Assembly (NCBI GenBank): GCA_026075535.2
Contig: AP026545.1
Coordinates: 2,480,001 to 2,544,000 of the forward strand
Direction: 5' to 3'
DNA from: Tricholoma matsutake
Taxonomy: Eukaryota > Basidiomycota > Agaricomycetes > Agaricales > Tricholomataceae
Length of the DNA stretch: 64,000 nucleotides
Part shown: piece after piece, positions 52,093 to 63,865 of the stretch
How positions within the stretch are numbered: position 1 is the stretch's first letter
How the letters are laid out: the number at the start of each line of letters is the position of its first letter
Position numbers and translations under genes: made by a program
The notes under the pieces: model-generated
Seen by the model: the letters and a program-made list of their open reading frames with translations, nothing else
What the model was told of the DNA's origin: nothing
Databases searched by the model: none

Positions 52093-54378
52093 TGAGAGTG
52101 AGTTAGCAAAGGTAAATGACGATAACAGTCAAAGTACGTAGCATAAGATCGATAACAGATGGCCCCTTGTCTCAGTTCCAGGTCCACCCGATACAGCCTC
52201 CAAACGCTCCGAGGGGGCAAACAGGCCGCGCATCCTGTTGCCTGGTGGGAGAAGATTGAACCTGGGTCATAACACCCCAGAGGAGTGAGCACCGGAGGTG
52301 AGGAGTCGGTGGTGAAATGCGGCCACCAGAGCATCGACCTAGCTATCAGGGGGCACCGTCACCCGGCCCCTTTTAGCAATGGTGTATTCCAACAGGTAGT
52401 CAGTGTAGCTTGTCCCTAGTAGTAGTGACTCACATAGCATGGAGGTTGGAAGCCCCAGAGACGACCAGCAGTCCAGTAATGATGTCCCTCCCCCTGAGCC
52501 AGACCTCCCCCAACTAAACAAATGCATCAACTTGGGTGAGCATTGAAGCAGGCATCCCACACCCACTCTAAGCCCCCATAGGGACCTAGACTACTCTTTC
52601 ATAGACACCACTCACCTAGCCAGGACCCTCGAAGCACAGGGGAACGAGACAAATAGCAGCCATTGTCAGAAACAATGACCGGGGCATCCCCGGGGATCGG
52701 ATGGACGGATCTCTTAGCAAATCAGGCCAGGCCTGGAGATGCCGAGAGTGTTCGTGATGGTGAAATCCGATCAAAAATCAGACAAAAATTGGAGTCTCGA
52801 CGTTGCTACCAACATTGAGCAGGAGTGTTTACCACTGTTTATGGTGGTTGTAACAAGTCAAGGAGCGATTAATTGGGGATACATGGACTCGTTACTGGCA
52901 GACCTTATAGACAATTATGATTTGCTGTTTATCCAAGACCCTCCCTGGCAATTAATAAGATATGCCCCTTCTGCCCACAACCAGGAAGGGGAAGAAGTCA
53001 TAGGCACACCAATGAGCCCCAATTGGGGAACCTTAGTGCGCCTTTCAGGAATTGACTACCCTCCACACGTTGCTGTCTACTTTGCAAACAGTATCGCCAA
53101 TTTCAGACTGGGTCTCAGACAAGATCTGATCAACGATCGTGACATCCTCTTATTCTCACTGGGGTTAGGGGAAGATGTCATGCTACTCGCTAACGTTTAC
53201 TCAGACAGCCAACACTCGGCCATCACGCTCTTATTTGAGAACATCATGACGATCCCTCGCTTGCACTTCATGTGCGGCGATTTCAATGTGAGACATGCCT
53301 CCTGGGATCCCCAGGGGCCTGAACACTCAATGCATGCTGACCACTTGGTGGAAATGGCGATGGCACTAGGCCTGACTAGAGCCCTTCCAGTAGTGGAAGG
53401 GCCCACGCACTTCCCCCCCCAACAGGGCTTTCACCCCACAGTGATAGACCTGATGTTCGTACCTATGGATCTTAGATTCGTATTGTACTGTGAGATTGTA
53501 CCTGAAGCCAGGGGGACGTCTGACCATGCCCCTCTGACATTAGTGCTACCTGGCCTGGGATCTTTGGTCCCGGTTACCAAGTGGTCCATCAAAAAAGGAT
53601 CCGAGGAGGAAGCATCATATTGGGATGCTGTCTCCTCTGCTCTAACTCCGTGGCTTGGCTGGCACGGAAATACCTCAGCAGAAATCGATGATGTTGTCTC
53701 AGCGATATCAATAATTTTAAACAAGGCATGGGAAGACCATGCCAAGGAATCTCGCCTCGGCAAGTCATCCAAAGGATGGTGGACAGACGAATGCAGCAGT
53801 GCTTTAGATGCTTACAGAGCCTCCCGAGATGAAGAGGACTGGAAGCTTTACAGAAAAGTCATGCGACATGCGAAGCGCGACTTTTTTGACGACCGTATCC
53901 AGGAAGTGGCTATGATGAACAGACGACCCTGGGACCTTATGTCCTGGGCTCGTCAATGCAACCTCCCGTTGTATGAGGCCATCTCCTATCGGGGTGAACC
54001 CTGTAACGATCTGGATTCCCTTTGGGCTGCCCTTGATGGGTCCTACAATGCTGCCTCAGATCGAGTAGTTGATCTGAGCATCCTAGATGAACTTGATCCG
54101 GTGCCTGAAAGGGCTTGGATCTCGTTCTCTGTCACAGAAATGAAAGAAGCGCTAAATGCATGTTCTTCCCATTCTGCTCCAGGGCCCGATCATGTTACGT
54201 GGTCGCACCTAAAACACTGGTGTAGCAACCCAGAAGTGGCAGGGCTCATCACCCGCATTGCTGAGGCATGCATCACTGCTGGCCATTGGCCAGCTCACTT
54301 TAAGGAATCCCTGTCGGTTATCATCCCAAAACCAGGGAAACCCAATTACTCCACCCCAAAGTCATTCAGGCCCATCGT

Positions 54379-56600
54379 CATCGCTCCTTGACTGGTTACA
54401 ACCACCATAAACAGTGGTAAACACTCCTGCTTGATGTTGGTAGCAACGTCGAGACTGCAATTCTTGTCCGATTTTTGATCGGATTTCACCATCACAAACG
54501 CTCTCGGCGTCTCCAGGCTTGCCCTGATTTGCTAAGAGATCCGTCCATCCGATCCCCGGGGATGCCCCGGTCATTGTCTCTGACAGTGACTGCTATCTGT
54601 CTCGTTCTCCTGGGCTTCGAGGATCCTGACTAGGTGAGTGTTGTTTATGAAAGAGTAGTCTGGGTCCCTCTGGGGGCTTAGAGTGGGTGTGGGATGCCTG
54701 CTTCAATGCTCGCCCAAGTTGACACACTCGTTTAGTTGGGGGAGGACTGGCTTAGGGAGAAGGGACATTATCACTGGATTGCTGGTCATCTGGGAGGCTT
54801 CCAGCCTCCATGCTCTGTAATTTTCTATTACTAGAGACATGCTACACTGACTACCCGTTGGAATACACCATCGTTAAAAGGGGCCGGGCGATGGTGCCCC
54901 CTGGCGGCTAGGTCAACGCTCTGGTGGCCGCTACTCACCACCAACTCTCTACCTCCGGTGCTCACTCTTCTAGGGTGTTATGACCCGGGTTCAGTCTTCT
55001 CCCACCGGGCTACAGGATGTGCGGCCTGTTTCCCCCTTGGAGCGTTCGGAGGCAGTATCGGGTGGACCCAGAATAGAGATAAGGGACCAACTGTTATCGA
55101 TGGCACGCTACATATTTTGATTTCTACTATCATCTACTAGCACTAACCTCCTGTCTATGCCTAAATGGCGAACCAGAGACCAAACACCACACTGGGGTCT
55201 ACACGACCCCTCCCTGATTACGGGCGACATCTATGACGATGGCGTCCAAGACTACGACACCCGGTACAATCAAGATGATCCGGATGTAGCTATTGCCCTA
55301 TGGGCAGTTAGAGATCTATGGGCTGGAGAAGACCTCTCCGACCCTGAGGATGACGAGGACTCTCTTGCTATGCAAGAGGCCCTCAATTACGCTGAGAGCA
55401 GCCCCAAGCTGGCCTCGAGGCAAACGATAGACCATGTGCTGTGGGTGCAGGACGTCCATGTCGCACATAAACAATGGACTCACAGTCTCGAACACGAGGA
55501 CATGTATTCACAGGAGCTCAGCATGGCCGAGCTCTTCTATCCGGAGGCATCCCCTGCCCCATTACCGCCTTTGCCCCCCATCCCTGAGTTGGTGGAGGAC
55601 GAAGTGCCGCTATCTGTGAATGAGAGGTTGGAAATTGAAGCCACCTCTCATGCCATGTTACACCAACTGGACGCGATGACCATGTTTATTGGTACCGTCC
55701 GTACATCCGCCGTTCCCCCTGAAGAGAGGAACACATGGTGCCAAATGGCCTGGGAGTTATTCACGACCACCTGGCGACTGTCTGAGACAATGTCAGCAGA
55801 ACTAGCAGCCACTTCGACACCTCTCGATCTCACATCTCCGGCAGCCTTCTGGGCTTCCTATGCGGCGGTGCACACTGCTCAATCAGAGCCTCAATCTGGG
55901 GAACCCTCGTCCCCAGCACGGCGCCGTGGTCCTCGAGGTCCTCATGGACAGCAGCGCCGCAACTAGTACAGGGGTCTATCCCCCTCTACATTCACGGCCA
56001 CCAAGTAACTGGTGGCCACTATCGGGATGGTGACATGGCGTTGCTTCCCTATACCTTCCCCCCACTGCGGGGGGGACGATGTCATCGAGTGCATGCACAT
56101 GTGTGCATTTGCTCGAGGGGGGCCTTGGCCCCCTACTTATGGCGGTCACGGTGAATAACCAGGTGAACAACCAACCGCCTCGTTACTGTCACTCGTGCAC
56201 AACATGGTGATGGTCCACCTCATTCATCTGGGGTGGTCAATCCTCGTTGGCTGGAAAAACGCAGACGGTTATTCCTCCTGCAAGGGGGGATTTACGGTGA
56301 ATTAACACTGCTGCGCCTGGTCTGGCCTCGGTCAGACATGTGGCTGGGGGACCATTTGCTCCAGCGGGCGATCTAATGGCTAACTTCGGGAGGGGGGGGC
56401 TCCCCCTCCAGATTATTGCCTTTCCTGGCTGAGAGGCCAACGTCTGTGGCACTGCCCGCCTAAAGTGGCTAAAATGGGGACCTGAGTGGGAACTGGGTGA
56501 GGGGAACGTGTAGATAGAGTAGTACCCAAGTTTGTACCCTGCTCCGTGAACTGCGTTTGAGCCCCGCGTTATAAATTCTGATCCAAAAAGAAAGAAAAAA
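54379..56600 (+). mobile_element. RP-15: complete RP1 retroposon in L6
   Basis: TSD ATTCAGGCCCATCGT at 54364-54378 and 56601-56615. The left junction reads TSD then CATCGCTCCTTGACTG, the longest 5' end among plus-strand copies; it matches the LINE 5' end CATCGCTTCTTGTCTT. Tail CTGATCC with poly(A) interrupted by G. Confidence 0.94.
55157..55966 (+). CDS. RP protein, RP1 type, 269 aa
   Basis: Intact, start MPKWRTRDQTPHWGLHD. It differs from other RP1 copies by scattered substitutions (for example WVQDVHVAHKQWTHSLEHED, and GPRGPHGQQ in the tail). All core blocks remain: ELSMAELFYPE, PELVEDEVPL, MFIGTVRTSAVP, WCQMAWELFTTTWRLSE, PAAFWASYAA. Unknown function. Confidence 0.73.
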   Translation: MPKWRTRDQTPHWGLHDPSLITGDIYDDGVQDYDTRYNQDDPDVAIALWAVRDLWAGEDLSDPEDDEDSLAMQEALNYAESSPKLASRQTIDHVLWVQDVHVAHKQWTHSLEHEDMYSQELSMAELFYPEASPAPLPPLPPIPELVEDEVPLSVNERLEIEATSHAMLHQLDAMTMFIGTVRTSAVPPEERNTWCQMAWELFTTTWRLSETMSAELAATSTPLDLTSPAAFWASYAAVHTAQSEPQSGEPSSPARRRGPRGPHGQQRRN

Positions 56601-58281
56601 ATTCAGGCCCATCGTGCTACTGAACCCTCTGGGCAAATTAGTCGAAAAAATGTTGTCTAGACGACTCCAATTCGACAGTGTTGGACACGAGGCCTTTGAG
56701 CAAAATCAGTTCGGAGGTGTCGCCCAGCATTCCACTGAGGACACAGGAATCTACCTTACCCACCTGGTCAGAGCAGGGTGGGCCAAGGGGCTTAAAACAA
56801 GTGTTGTCGCATTTGACATCGCTCAGTTCTTTCTCTCCCTGAACCACCAGGTTCTGTTGGAGATCATCTCGCGGTCGGGATTCCCTGCGCAAGTAGTGAA
56901 TTTCTTCTGGTCATACCTGGTCAGTCGCAAAACAACCTACAAATGGAACGCTTTCTCGTCTGGCTCCTTTGCAGCCGACGTGGGAGTGGGACAAGGGTCT
57001 GCTTTGTCCCCAGTCTTATTGGCGTTATATCTGATGCCCATTATGAAGCTCTTCAGAAGAAGCGACATCAGCAGGAATGTCGATCTCATGTCTTACGTGG
57101 ACGATAGCACCCTCATCGCCCGCTCTGCACAGTTGGAGGACAACCTCCCCCTTCTCAAAGAAGCGTATGGCTGGATTTTCCAGGTGTTCACCTCCCTCGG
57201 ACTTGTCCTGGAACACGACAAATCCAAAATATTTCACTTCTCAAGGTCGAGGAGATTCACTCCACTACCCATTGATCTGGGCTTTGCCCCCTACACGGGC
57301 AATACCCCTCTCAAACCCAAGGTCACCTGGAGGTACCTTGGCTTCTTCTTTGACCGCAAACTCTCCTTCAAGGAGCACACACAGTTCTACTCCACCAAAG
57401 CCCTCACCACAGCGAGGGCAATGGGAATGCTCGGCAATTCTGTTAGAGGGCTCACCCCCATGCAGAAACGCCTCCTGTACCGTTCATGCATCGTGCCCAT
57501 CATGACATATGGATTGAGACTCTGGCACTTCAAAGGCGCTCGCATCAAAGGTGTCATCAAAACATTGGCCCAAGTGCAGTCCATTGCTGCTCGTTGGATC
57601 CTTGGTGCATTTCAGACCACTCCTATCGGTGGTCTGGAAAGTATCGCAGGACTGCTGCCTATGCAGCTGTTACTGTGTCGTCTAGTCAATAGGGGAGTAT
57701 TTTGAACCCCCCTGTTGGCCCCATCACACCCCCTAAGAGCAATCTTAGGGCCCAATCACATTGGCACTACCCACTCTCATGAGCTAGGACTCTGGGGAGG
57801 AAACGTGCTCGACACACTCACCCTACAGGGTCCATCTGTCGCTTTGGCTGCAGCTTTGGCCCTTGTACCAGGCGATGAGTTCGACCCCTTTGGGGAAGAA
57901 AACACACCCAGGAACAGAGTGAAGGATCTATTCCCCACTCGCTTTTCCTCTCATCGCCTCACCTCCAAGGAGGATGGAGTGAGGAATTCTTACAGGAGTG
58001 ACCTCAACAAGGCCTGGGCCTCTGCCCAGGTAGAGGATAACACTCTCGTTGTTGCAGTGGACGCTTCGGTGCCCACAGATGCTAAATTTCAAGCTGTCGC
58101 CTGCGCTCTTGTCTTCGGACAGGGAGAACAGATAGATCACATTGTCTCAGCTTCTGGGAGGAGAACCCCCCCAGAAGTTGAACTATTTGCTCTCCAATTG
58201 GGTGTATCCTCTGCGTGTAGCAGGGGATGCAAAAAGTTGGTAATATTCTTGGATTCTACCATGGGCATCGAGTCCCTAATT

Positions 58282-60538
58282 TTTTTTTTTTTCTTTTTTT
58301 GGGTCAACAATTTATAACGCGGGGCTCGATCGCAGTCCGCGGAGCAGGATACAAACTTGGGTACTACTGTAACTACGCTTCCCCTCACCCATATCCTACC
58401 CAGGTCCTCGTTTTAGCCACTTTAGGCGGGCAGTGCCACAGACGTTGGCCTCTCAGCCAGGAAAGGCAATAATCTGGAGGGGGAGCCCCCCCTCCCGAAG
58501 CTAGCCATTAACTCGTCCACCAGTGCAGAACGGTCCCCCAGCCACATATCCAACCAAAGTCAGATCAGGCGTGGCCGTGTTAATTCACTGTAAATCCCCC
58601 CTTGCGGGAGGAATAACCATCTGCATGCTCCTGGCCAGCGAGGGTTGACCACCCCAGACAAATGAGGTGGACCATCACCGTGCTCCCGCACGAGTGACAG
58701 AGATGTGGTAGCTGGTTGTTCACCTGGTTATTCACCGGAACTACCGTGGATAGGGGGCCAAGGCCCCCTTCGAGTAGATGCCAACGAGGGCATACGCTCG
58801 ATAGCAACGTCCCTCCCGCAGCAGGGAGAAGGTAGAGGGAAGCGACAGACTGCCACTATCCCGATATCGGCCACCAACCAATTGGTGGGCGTAAATGTGG
58901 AGGGGTGACACCCCCCTTTCAGTAGCGGCGCTGCTGTGCTCAAGGGCCTCGAGGACAGCGGCATCATGATGAGGACGAGGGTTCCCCATGATGGAGCTCT
59001 GCATGAGCTGCCTGCCTAGCCGCGTAGGAAGCCCTGAAGGCTGCCGGTGACGTGAGGTCGAGAGGCAATCCGGCAGCTGCTAGTTCTGCCGACATTGGCT
59101 CAGACAATTGCCAGGTGGTCATGAATAATTCCCAGGCCATCTGGCGCCATGTGTTCCTCTCAATGAGCGGAACGGCGGATACTCGGACGGTACCGACGAA
59201 GATCGTCATAGCCTCCAGTAAATGTAGAAAGCCATGAGAGGCGGATGTTATATCCACCCTCTCATCTCTCGACAACGGAGGCTCATCCTCCACCAACTCT
59301 GGGATGGCAGATGAACCCAGTGATGTGGGGAGGGGCGGCGCAGATTGCTCCTGCTGCCCCTCCGGATAGAGGAGCTCGGTGATGCCGAGCTCTTGATTGT
59401 TGTTGGCCTCGAGCCCAAGCTCGAGAGCCAGATCATGCACCTCATTGGCTATCACTTGTGACGCCAAGAAGCGGTTTATCGTCTCCTGTGAGGCTAGCTC
59501 GGTGAGACCCGGAATGAATTCGACGTCTCCGCCGGTGGCAGAGCCGTCATTGTCGTCTGGCAGGTCGGAGGAGTCATCCTCCGCCCAAAGATTGTGGAAC
59601 TGGTTAGCCACATCAGAGTCCCATCCGCTCAAGGAGACATGTCCGAACTCTGGGAGGTAGTTGTCGTCGAAGTCTGCGAAGTCGGCGTTTGTGTATAAGA
59701 GGGGGTCGCCATGCGCCGCCTGGTGTCGAGTTCGCGCTCCACGGTTTGTCGAGGGCATTGAGGATGATTTAGCACAAGTAGATGACGGTAGAAGTCAAGA
59801 TACATAGCGTGATAACGATAACAGACGGTCCCTTATCTCAATTCCGGGTCCACCTGACACAGCCTCCAGACGCTCTGAGGGGGCAGACAGGCCGCAAATC
59901 CTGCTGCAGATTGGGAGGGACAATTGAACCCAGTTCCGAACACCTCGAGGGTGTGAGTGCCGGAGGTAGAGAGTCGGTGGTGAGTAGCGGCCACCAGAGC
60001 GTTGACCTAGTCACCAGGGGGCACCATCGCCCGGCCCCTTTTAACGATGGTGTATTCCAATGGGTAGTCAGTGTAGCAGGTCTCTAGATGTAGAAACTCA
60101 TGCAGCATGGAGGTAGGAAGCCTCCCAGACGACCCACAATCCAGTGAATATGTCCCTCCTCCTGAACCAGACCTCCCCCAGCTAAACGAATGCGACGACT
60201 TGGGCAAGCGTTGAAGTAGGCATCCCACACCCACTCTAAGCCCCCATAGGGGCCCAGACTACTCTTTCATTGCCAACACTCACCTAACCAGGATCCTCGA
60301 AGCCCAGGAGAATGAGACGAATAGCAGACACTGTCAAAAACAGTGACCGGGGCATCCACAGAGATCGGATGGACGGATCTCTTAGCAAATCAGGGCAGGC
60401 CTGGAGACGCCGAGAGCGTTCGTGTTGGTGAAATCCGATCGAAAATCGGACAAAAATTGAAGTGTCGACGTCGTGTGCAACGTTGAGCAGAGGTGTTTAC
60501 CACTATTTATGGTGGTTGTAACAAGTCAAGGAGCGATG
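58282..60538 (-). mobile_element. RP-16: RP2 retroposon in L6
   Basis: TSD TCGAGTCCCTAATT at 58268-58281 and 60539-60552. The 5' end retains CATCGCTCC (GGAGCGATG on plus, 60530-60538), and poly(A) is interrupted by G. Complete structure, very close to RP-4. Confidence 0.93.
58964..59758 (-). pseudogene. RP protein, RP2 type, truncated before the basic tail (264 aa)
   Basis: Start MPSTNRGARTRHQAAHGD. The frame is open through all core motifs to GEPSSSS and then TGA (58964-58966), where RP-4 has CGA at the start of the arginine-rich tail. The product would lack only the last ~15 residues, the basic segment, so it may be a loss-of-function allele if that tail binds RNA. Confidence 0.78.
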
Positions 60539-61613
60539 TCGAGTCCCTAATTGATCCTAAGCCACATTCTGGGCAAATCTTTGCCCTGGACGCCTGCTGC
60601 TCTCTTCGCCCCTGGCTAGCTGGGGACGAGGAGAGAAACGTTACATTCTGGCATGTCCCCTCGAAGTTTGAGTGGAACGTGCACAAGATGGCTCATGATG
60701 TAGCTACATCTACCAAGATCTCCGTGGGTAGACACCCATGGACGTCTTTAGACTACCTTGAAAATCAGGTCGAAAAGGCCATTTGTAAGGATTGGCACAC
60801 CCGGTTCTCAGATCCAGCGTATCGTGGACAGCATTTCTACCAACTCAAAGGAGTAGGTGGAAAACTGGTATTACCCTCGACTCACAAAGGTGGGCCTTGG
60901 CTGAAAGTAATGGGAAACAACACTACGTTGACTTCCCATTCAACTCGTATGATCACTGGCCATGCTCCTATAGGGGGGTATCGTCACCATCTCTCCCTCG
61001 ACGGGGAGTACCAATGTTGGTGCCTCAGTCCCGAGATACAAACTCGAGACCATTTGCTACGCATCTGCCCTAAGGTGGATTGCAAAGAAACTCGTGCAAG
61101 CCCAGACTCCGTCGAAGGCTTCCACGAATTTATGGACAATAACCCGGTTCTTGGGTCGTTCAATTCACTTGCGTGGGATCCAGGATAGGTTGTGCGTGCA
61201 GGGCATATGACCCTCATCTGGTTCTGGCTAGTGTTATCAGTATGTTGGGGTGGCCATAGGGCGCCAGACGAGTCTGTTAACCCTCATAAAGGGGGCCCAC
61301 CCGTGTTCAGGAGCAACTGTCAGGGAGGGGGGACACAAAACTAGGTACCGGTTCAGGGAGGCGCTTGAGCGCTTCCAGATCCCCTGTCGGTTATGCGTTA
61401 CGGCGACTCTGGGCTAGGCGTAGTGTACTTCATTTGTATGTCTCTACCACGGACTGTGATCAGGCGCCACATTATAAACTTTTGACCCAAAAAAAAAGAA
61501 AAAAAGAAAAAAATTTAAGGTACCTCCAGGTAACTTTGGGTTTGAGGGGGGTATTGTCCATGTAAGGAGCAAAGCTGAGGTCAATGGGTAAGGGAGTGAA
61601 TCTCCTTGCCCTT

Positions 61614-63865
61614 TTTTTTTTTTTTGGGGTCAACAATTTATAACGCGGGGCTCAATCGCAGTCCGCGGGTCAAGATACAAACAAGGTACTACTAAGACTA
61701 CGCATTCCCTATGTCCGCATCCCACACCAGGTCCCTTGCAGAAGCCACGTTACGGCGGGCGTACCAGCATTGTCCTCTCAGACAGGAAAGGCAATAATCT
61801 GTAGGGGAGGGGCCCCCCCTACAAAGGCTAGCCGTTAGTTCGCCGTCTGGTGCTATCTCGGTCCTCCCGGCCACATATCCAACCGAAGTCAGATCAGGCG
61901 CAAGCAGTGTCAGTTCACCGTAAGTCCTCCCTTGTGGGAAGAGTAACCGTCTTTCACCAGACAACGAGGATTGACCACCCCAGGTGAGTGAGGTGGACCA
62001 TCACTGTGTCCATGCACAAGTGACAGTGACGAGGCAGCTGGTTGTTCACCAGAACTGCCATAGCTGGTTATTCACCGGAGCTACTGTAAGTAGAGGGGTC
62101 AAGGCCCCCCCTCAAGCATATGCTACTCTGAGCATGCACTCGATGACATCATCCCCCCCGCAGTGGGGGGAAGGTAAAGGGTGGCAACGTATTGTCACCA
62201 TCCCGACAGCAGCCCTGGTGGGTGGTGAAGAGAAGGGGGGGTCCCCTTCTTCAAGCTCGGCGTGGTCGTTGGCGAGGCCCACGAGGACGATGCCGCCGTT
62301 CCGGGGACAAGGGTTCCTCGGTTGGAGGCTCTGCCGCCGGTGGAGCAGACTGAGCCACCTGCATCGCCGCATAGGAAGCCTGAAAGGCTGCCGGAGACGT
62401 AAGGTCGAGGGGAGCTGATGCCGCGCGAAGTGACTCCATCATGCTCCCTGAAAATTGCCAGGTGGTGGTGAAGAGCTCCCACGCCATCTAACGCCAAGAG
62501 TTCCTGTTGTTGAGAGGAACTGCGGACACTCGGACGGTACCTACAAAGGAGGTCATCATGTCCAGTAAATGCAACATGGCATCAGAGGTGGCTTCAATTT
62601 CCAGCCTCTGATCCCTAGATAGCGGCACTTTGTCCTCCACCAACTCGGGGATGGGGGGCCAAGGCGGTAGCGGGGCAGGGGATGCCCCCGGATAAAGGAG
62701 CTCAGCGATGCCGAGCTCCTGTGAATATATATCCTCCTTAGGGAGGCTACGAGCCCAGCGCTTGTGTTCGACGTCGACACCAAGTGCCCATCGTACACAA
62801 TCGATCATTTTCCTCGAGGAGAGCCTTGGCCCCCCCTCGGCAAAAAGGAGAGCCTCTTGCATGGCAAGAGAGTCGTCGTCGTCATCATCGTTAGGGTCGG
62901 AGAGGTCTTCCCTGGCCCATAGATCTCTAGCTGCCTTGAGAGCAGCTGCTACCTCCGATTCATCTTGCACGAACCGGGTGTCGTAGTCTTGGACGCCATC
63001 ATCAAAGATGTCGCCCGTGATCGAAACGGGGTTGCGTAGACCCCGATGTGGTGGTTGGCCTCTGGTTCGCCGTTTGGGCATTGAGAGTGTGTGTGTTAGT
63101 GCTAGTAGATGATGGTAAGAATCAAAATGCGCAGCGTGGAATCGATAACGGCTGGTCCCTTATCTACATTCTGGGTCCACCCGATACAGCCTCCGAACGC
63201 TCCGAGGGGGCGAGCAAGCTGCACATCCTGCTGCCTAGTGGGAGAAGATTGAACCTGGGTCATACCACCCTATAAGAGTGAGCACCAGAGGTAGAGGGAT
63301 GGTGGTGAGAAGCGGCCACCAAGGTGTAGGCCTAGCCGCCAGGGGGCACCATCACCCGGCCCCTTTTAGCAATGGTGTATTCCAACGGGTAGTCAGTGTA
63401 GCATGTCTCTAGTAGTAGAAACTCACACAGCATGGAGGGAGGAAGCCTCGAAGACGACCAGCAGTCCAGTAAGAACATCCTTCCCCCTAAGCCAGACCTC
63501 CCCCAGCTAACCGAGTGCTTCTACTTGGGTGAGCGTTGAAGCAGGCATCCCACACCCACTCTAAGCCCCTAGGGACCCAGACTACTCTTTCATAGACATC
63601 ACTCACCTAGCCAGGATCCTCGAAGCCAAGGGGAACGAGACAGATAGCAGTCACTGTTGGAAACAATGACCGAGACATCCCCGGAGATCGGATGGACAGA
63701 TCTCTTAGCAAATCAGGCCAGGCCTGGAGGCGCCGAGAGCGTTCGTGATGGCGAAATCCGATCGAAAATCGGACATAAATTGAAGTGTCGACGTCGCTGG
63801 CAACGTTGAGCAGAGGTGTTTACCACTGTTTATAGTGGTTGTAACAAGTCAAGGAAGCGCGATGA
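61614..63865 (-). mobile_element. RP-17: complete RP4 retroposon in L7
   Basis: TSD AATCTCCTTGCCCTT (61599-61613) against AATCTCCTCGCCCTT (63866-63880), one mismatch, so slightly older than its neighbours. The 5' end reads CGCGCTTCC, closer to the LINE (CGCTTCTTG) than other RP copies. The tail is TTGACCCC plus poly(A). RP4 has its own 3' UTR, with GTCTGGTGAAAGACGG in place of the usual block. Confidence 0.9.
62251..63081 (-). pseudogene. RP protein, RP4 type, 275 codons with one stop
   Basis: Start MPKRRTRGQPPHRGLRN. Acidic region DPNDDDDDDS; then LFAEGGPRLSSRKMID, ELGIAELLYPGASPAP, IPELVEDKVPLSRDQR, LHLLDMMTSFVGTVRVSAVP. An in-frame TAG at 62488-62490 replaces the CAG of WRQMAWELF. After it, AWELFTTTWQFSG, PLDLTSPAAFQASYAAM and the basic end RRHRPRGPRQRPRRA are in the same frame. 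Confidence 0.75.

Larger units (their letters stand above)
46877..52869 (-). mobile_element. RP-12: RP3 retroposon in L6, split by RP-13
   Basis: TSD TAATTGGGGATACAT at 46862-46876 and 52870-52884. Own sequence is 46877-47575 (poly(A), tail and 3' UTR) and 51701-52869 (ORF remnant and leader). RP-13 is inserted in its short ORF region, with its own TSD. Poly(A) is interrupted by one G (read on minus). The three layers RP-12, RP-13 and RP-14 nest like dolls. Confidence 0.9.
46803..61188 (+). pseudogene. LINE ORF2 of L6
   Basis: Reading order: start 46803-46876; endonuclease and linker 52885-54378; RT 56616-57705 with YVDD (SYVDDSTLIARS); then, after TGA 57703-57705 (CGA in L5), thumb and RNase H to 58281; finally RNase H end and CCHC finger 60553-61188 ending SLAWDPG. 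Besides three RP insertions and the one stop, the frame looks open. Apparent starts in RP sequence at 52739 and 60493 are read-through of the inserted RP 5' ends. Confidence 0.85.
42793..61513 (+). mobile_element. LINE copy L6, 5'-truncated, host to four RP insertions
   Basis: Segments are 42793-43094, 45357-46876, 52885-54378, 56616-58281 and 60553-61488, then poly(A) 61489-61513 with two G. It begins in ORF1 (GAGGCTCTCCAACC, equal to about 35475 in L5) right after the RP-7 poly(A). A deletion shortens the 3' UTR near 61412. RP-11, RP-12, RP-15 and RP-16 are each inserted with a TSD. Confidence 0.9.
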
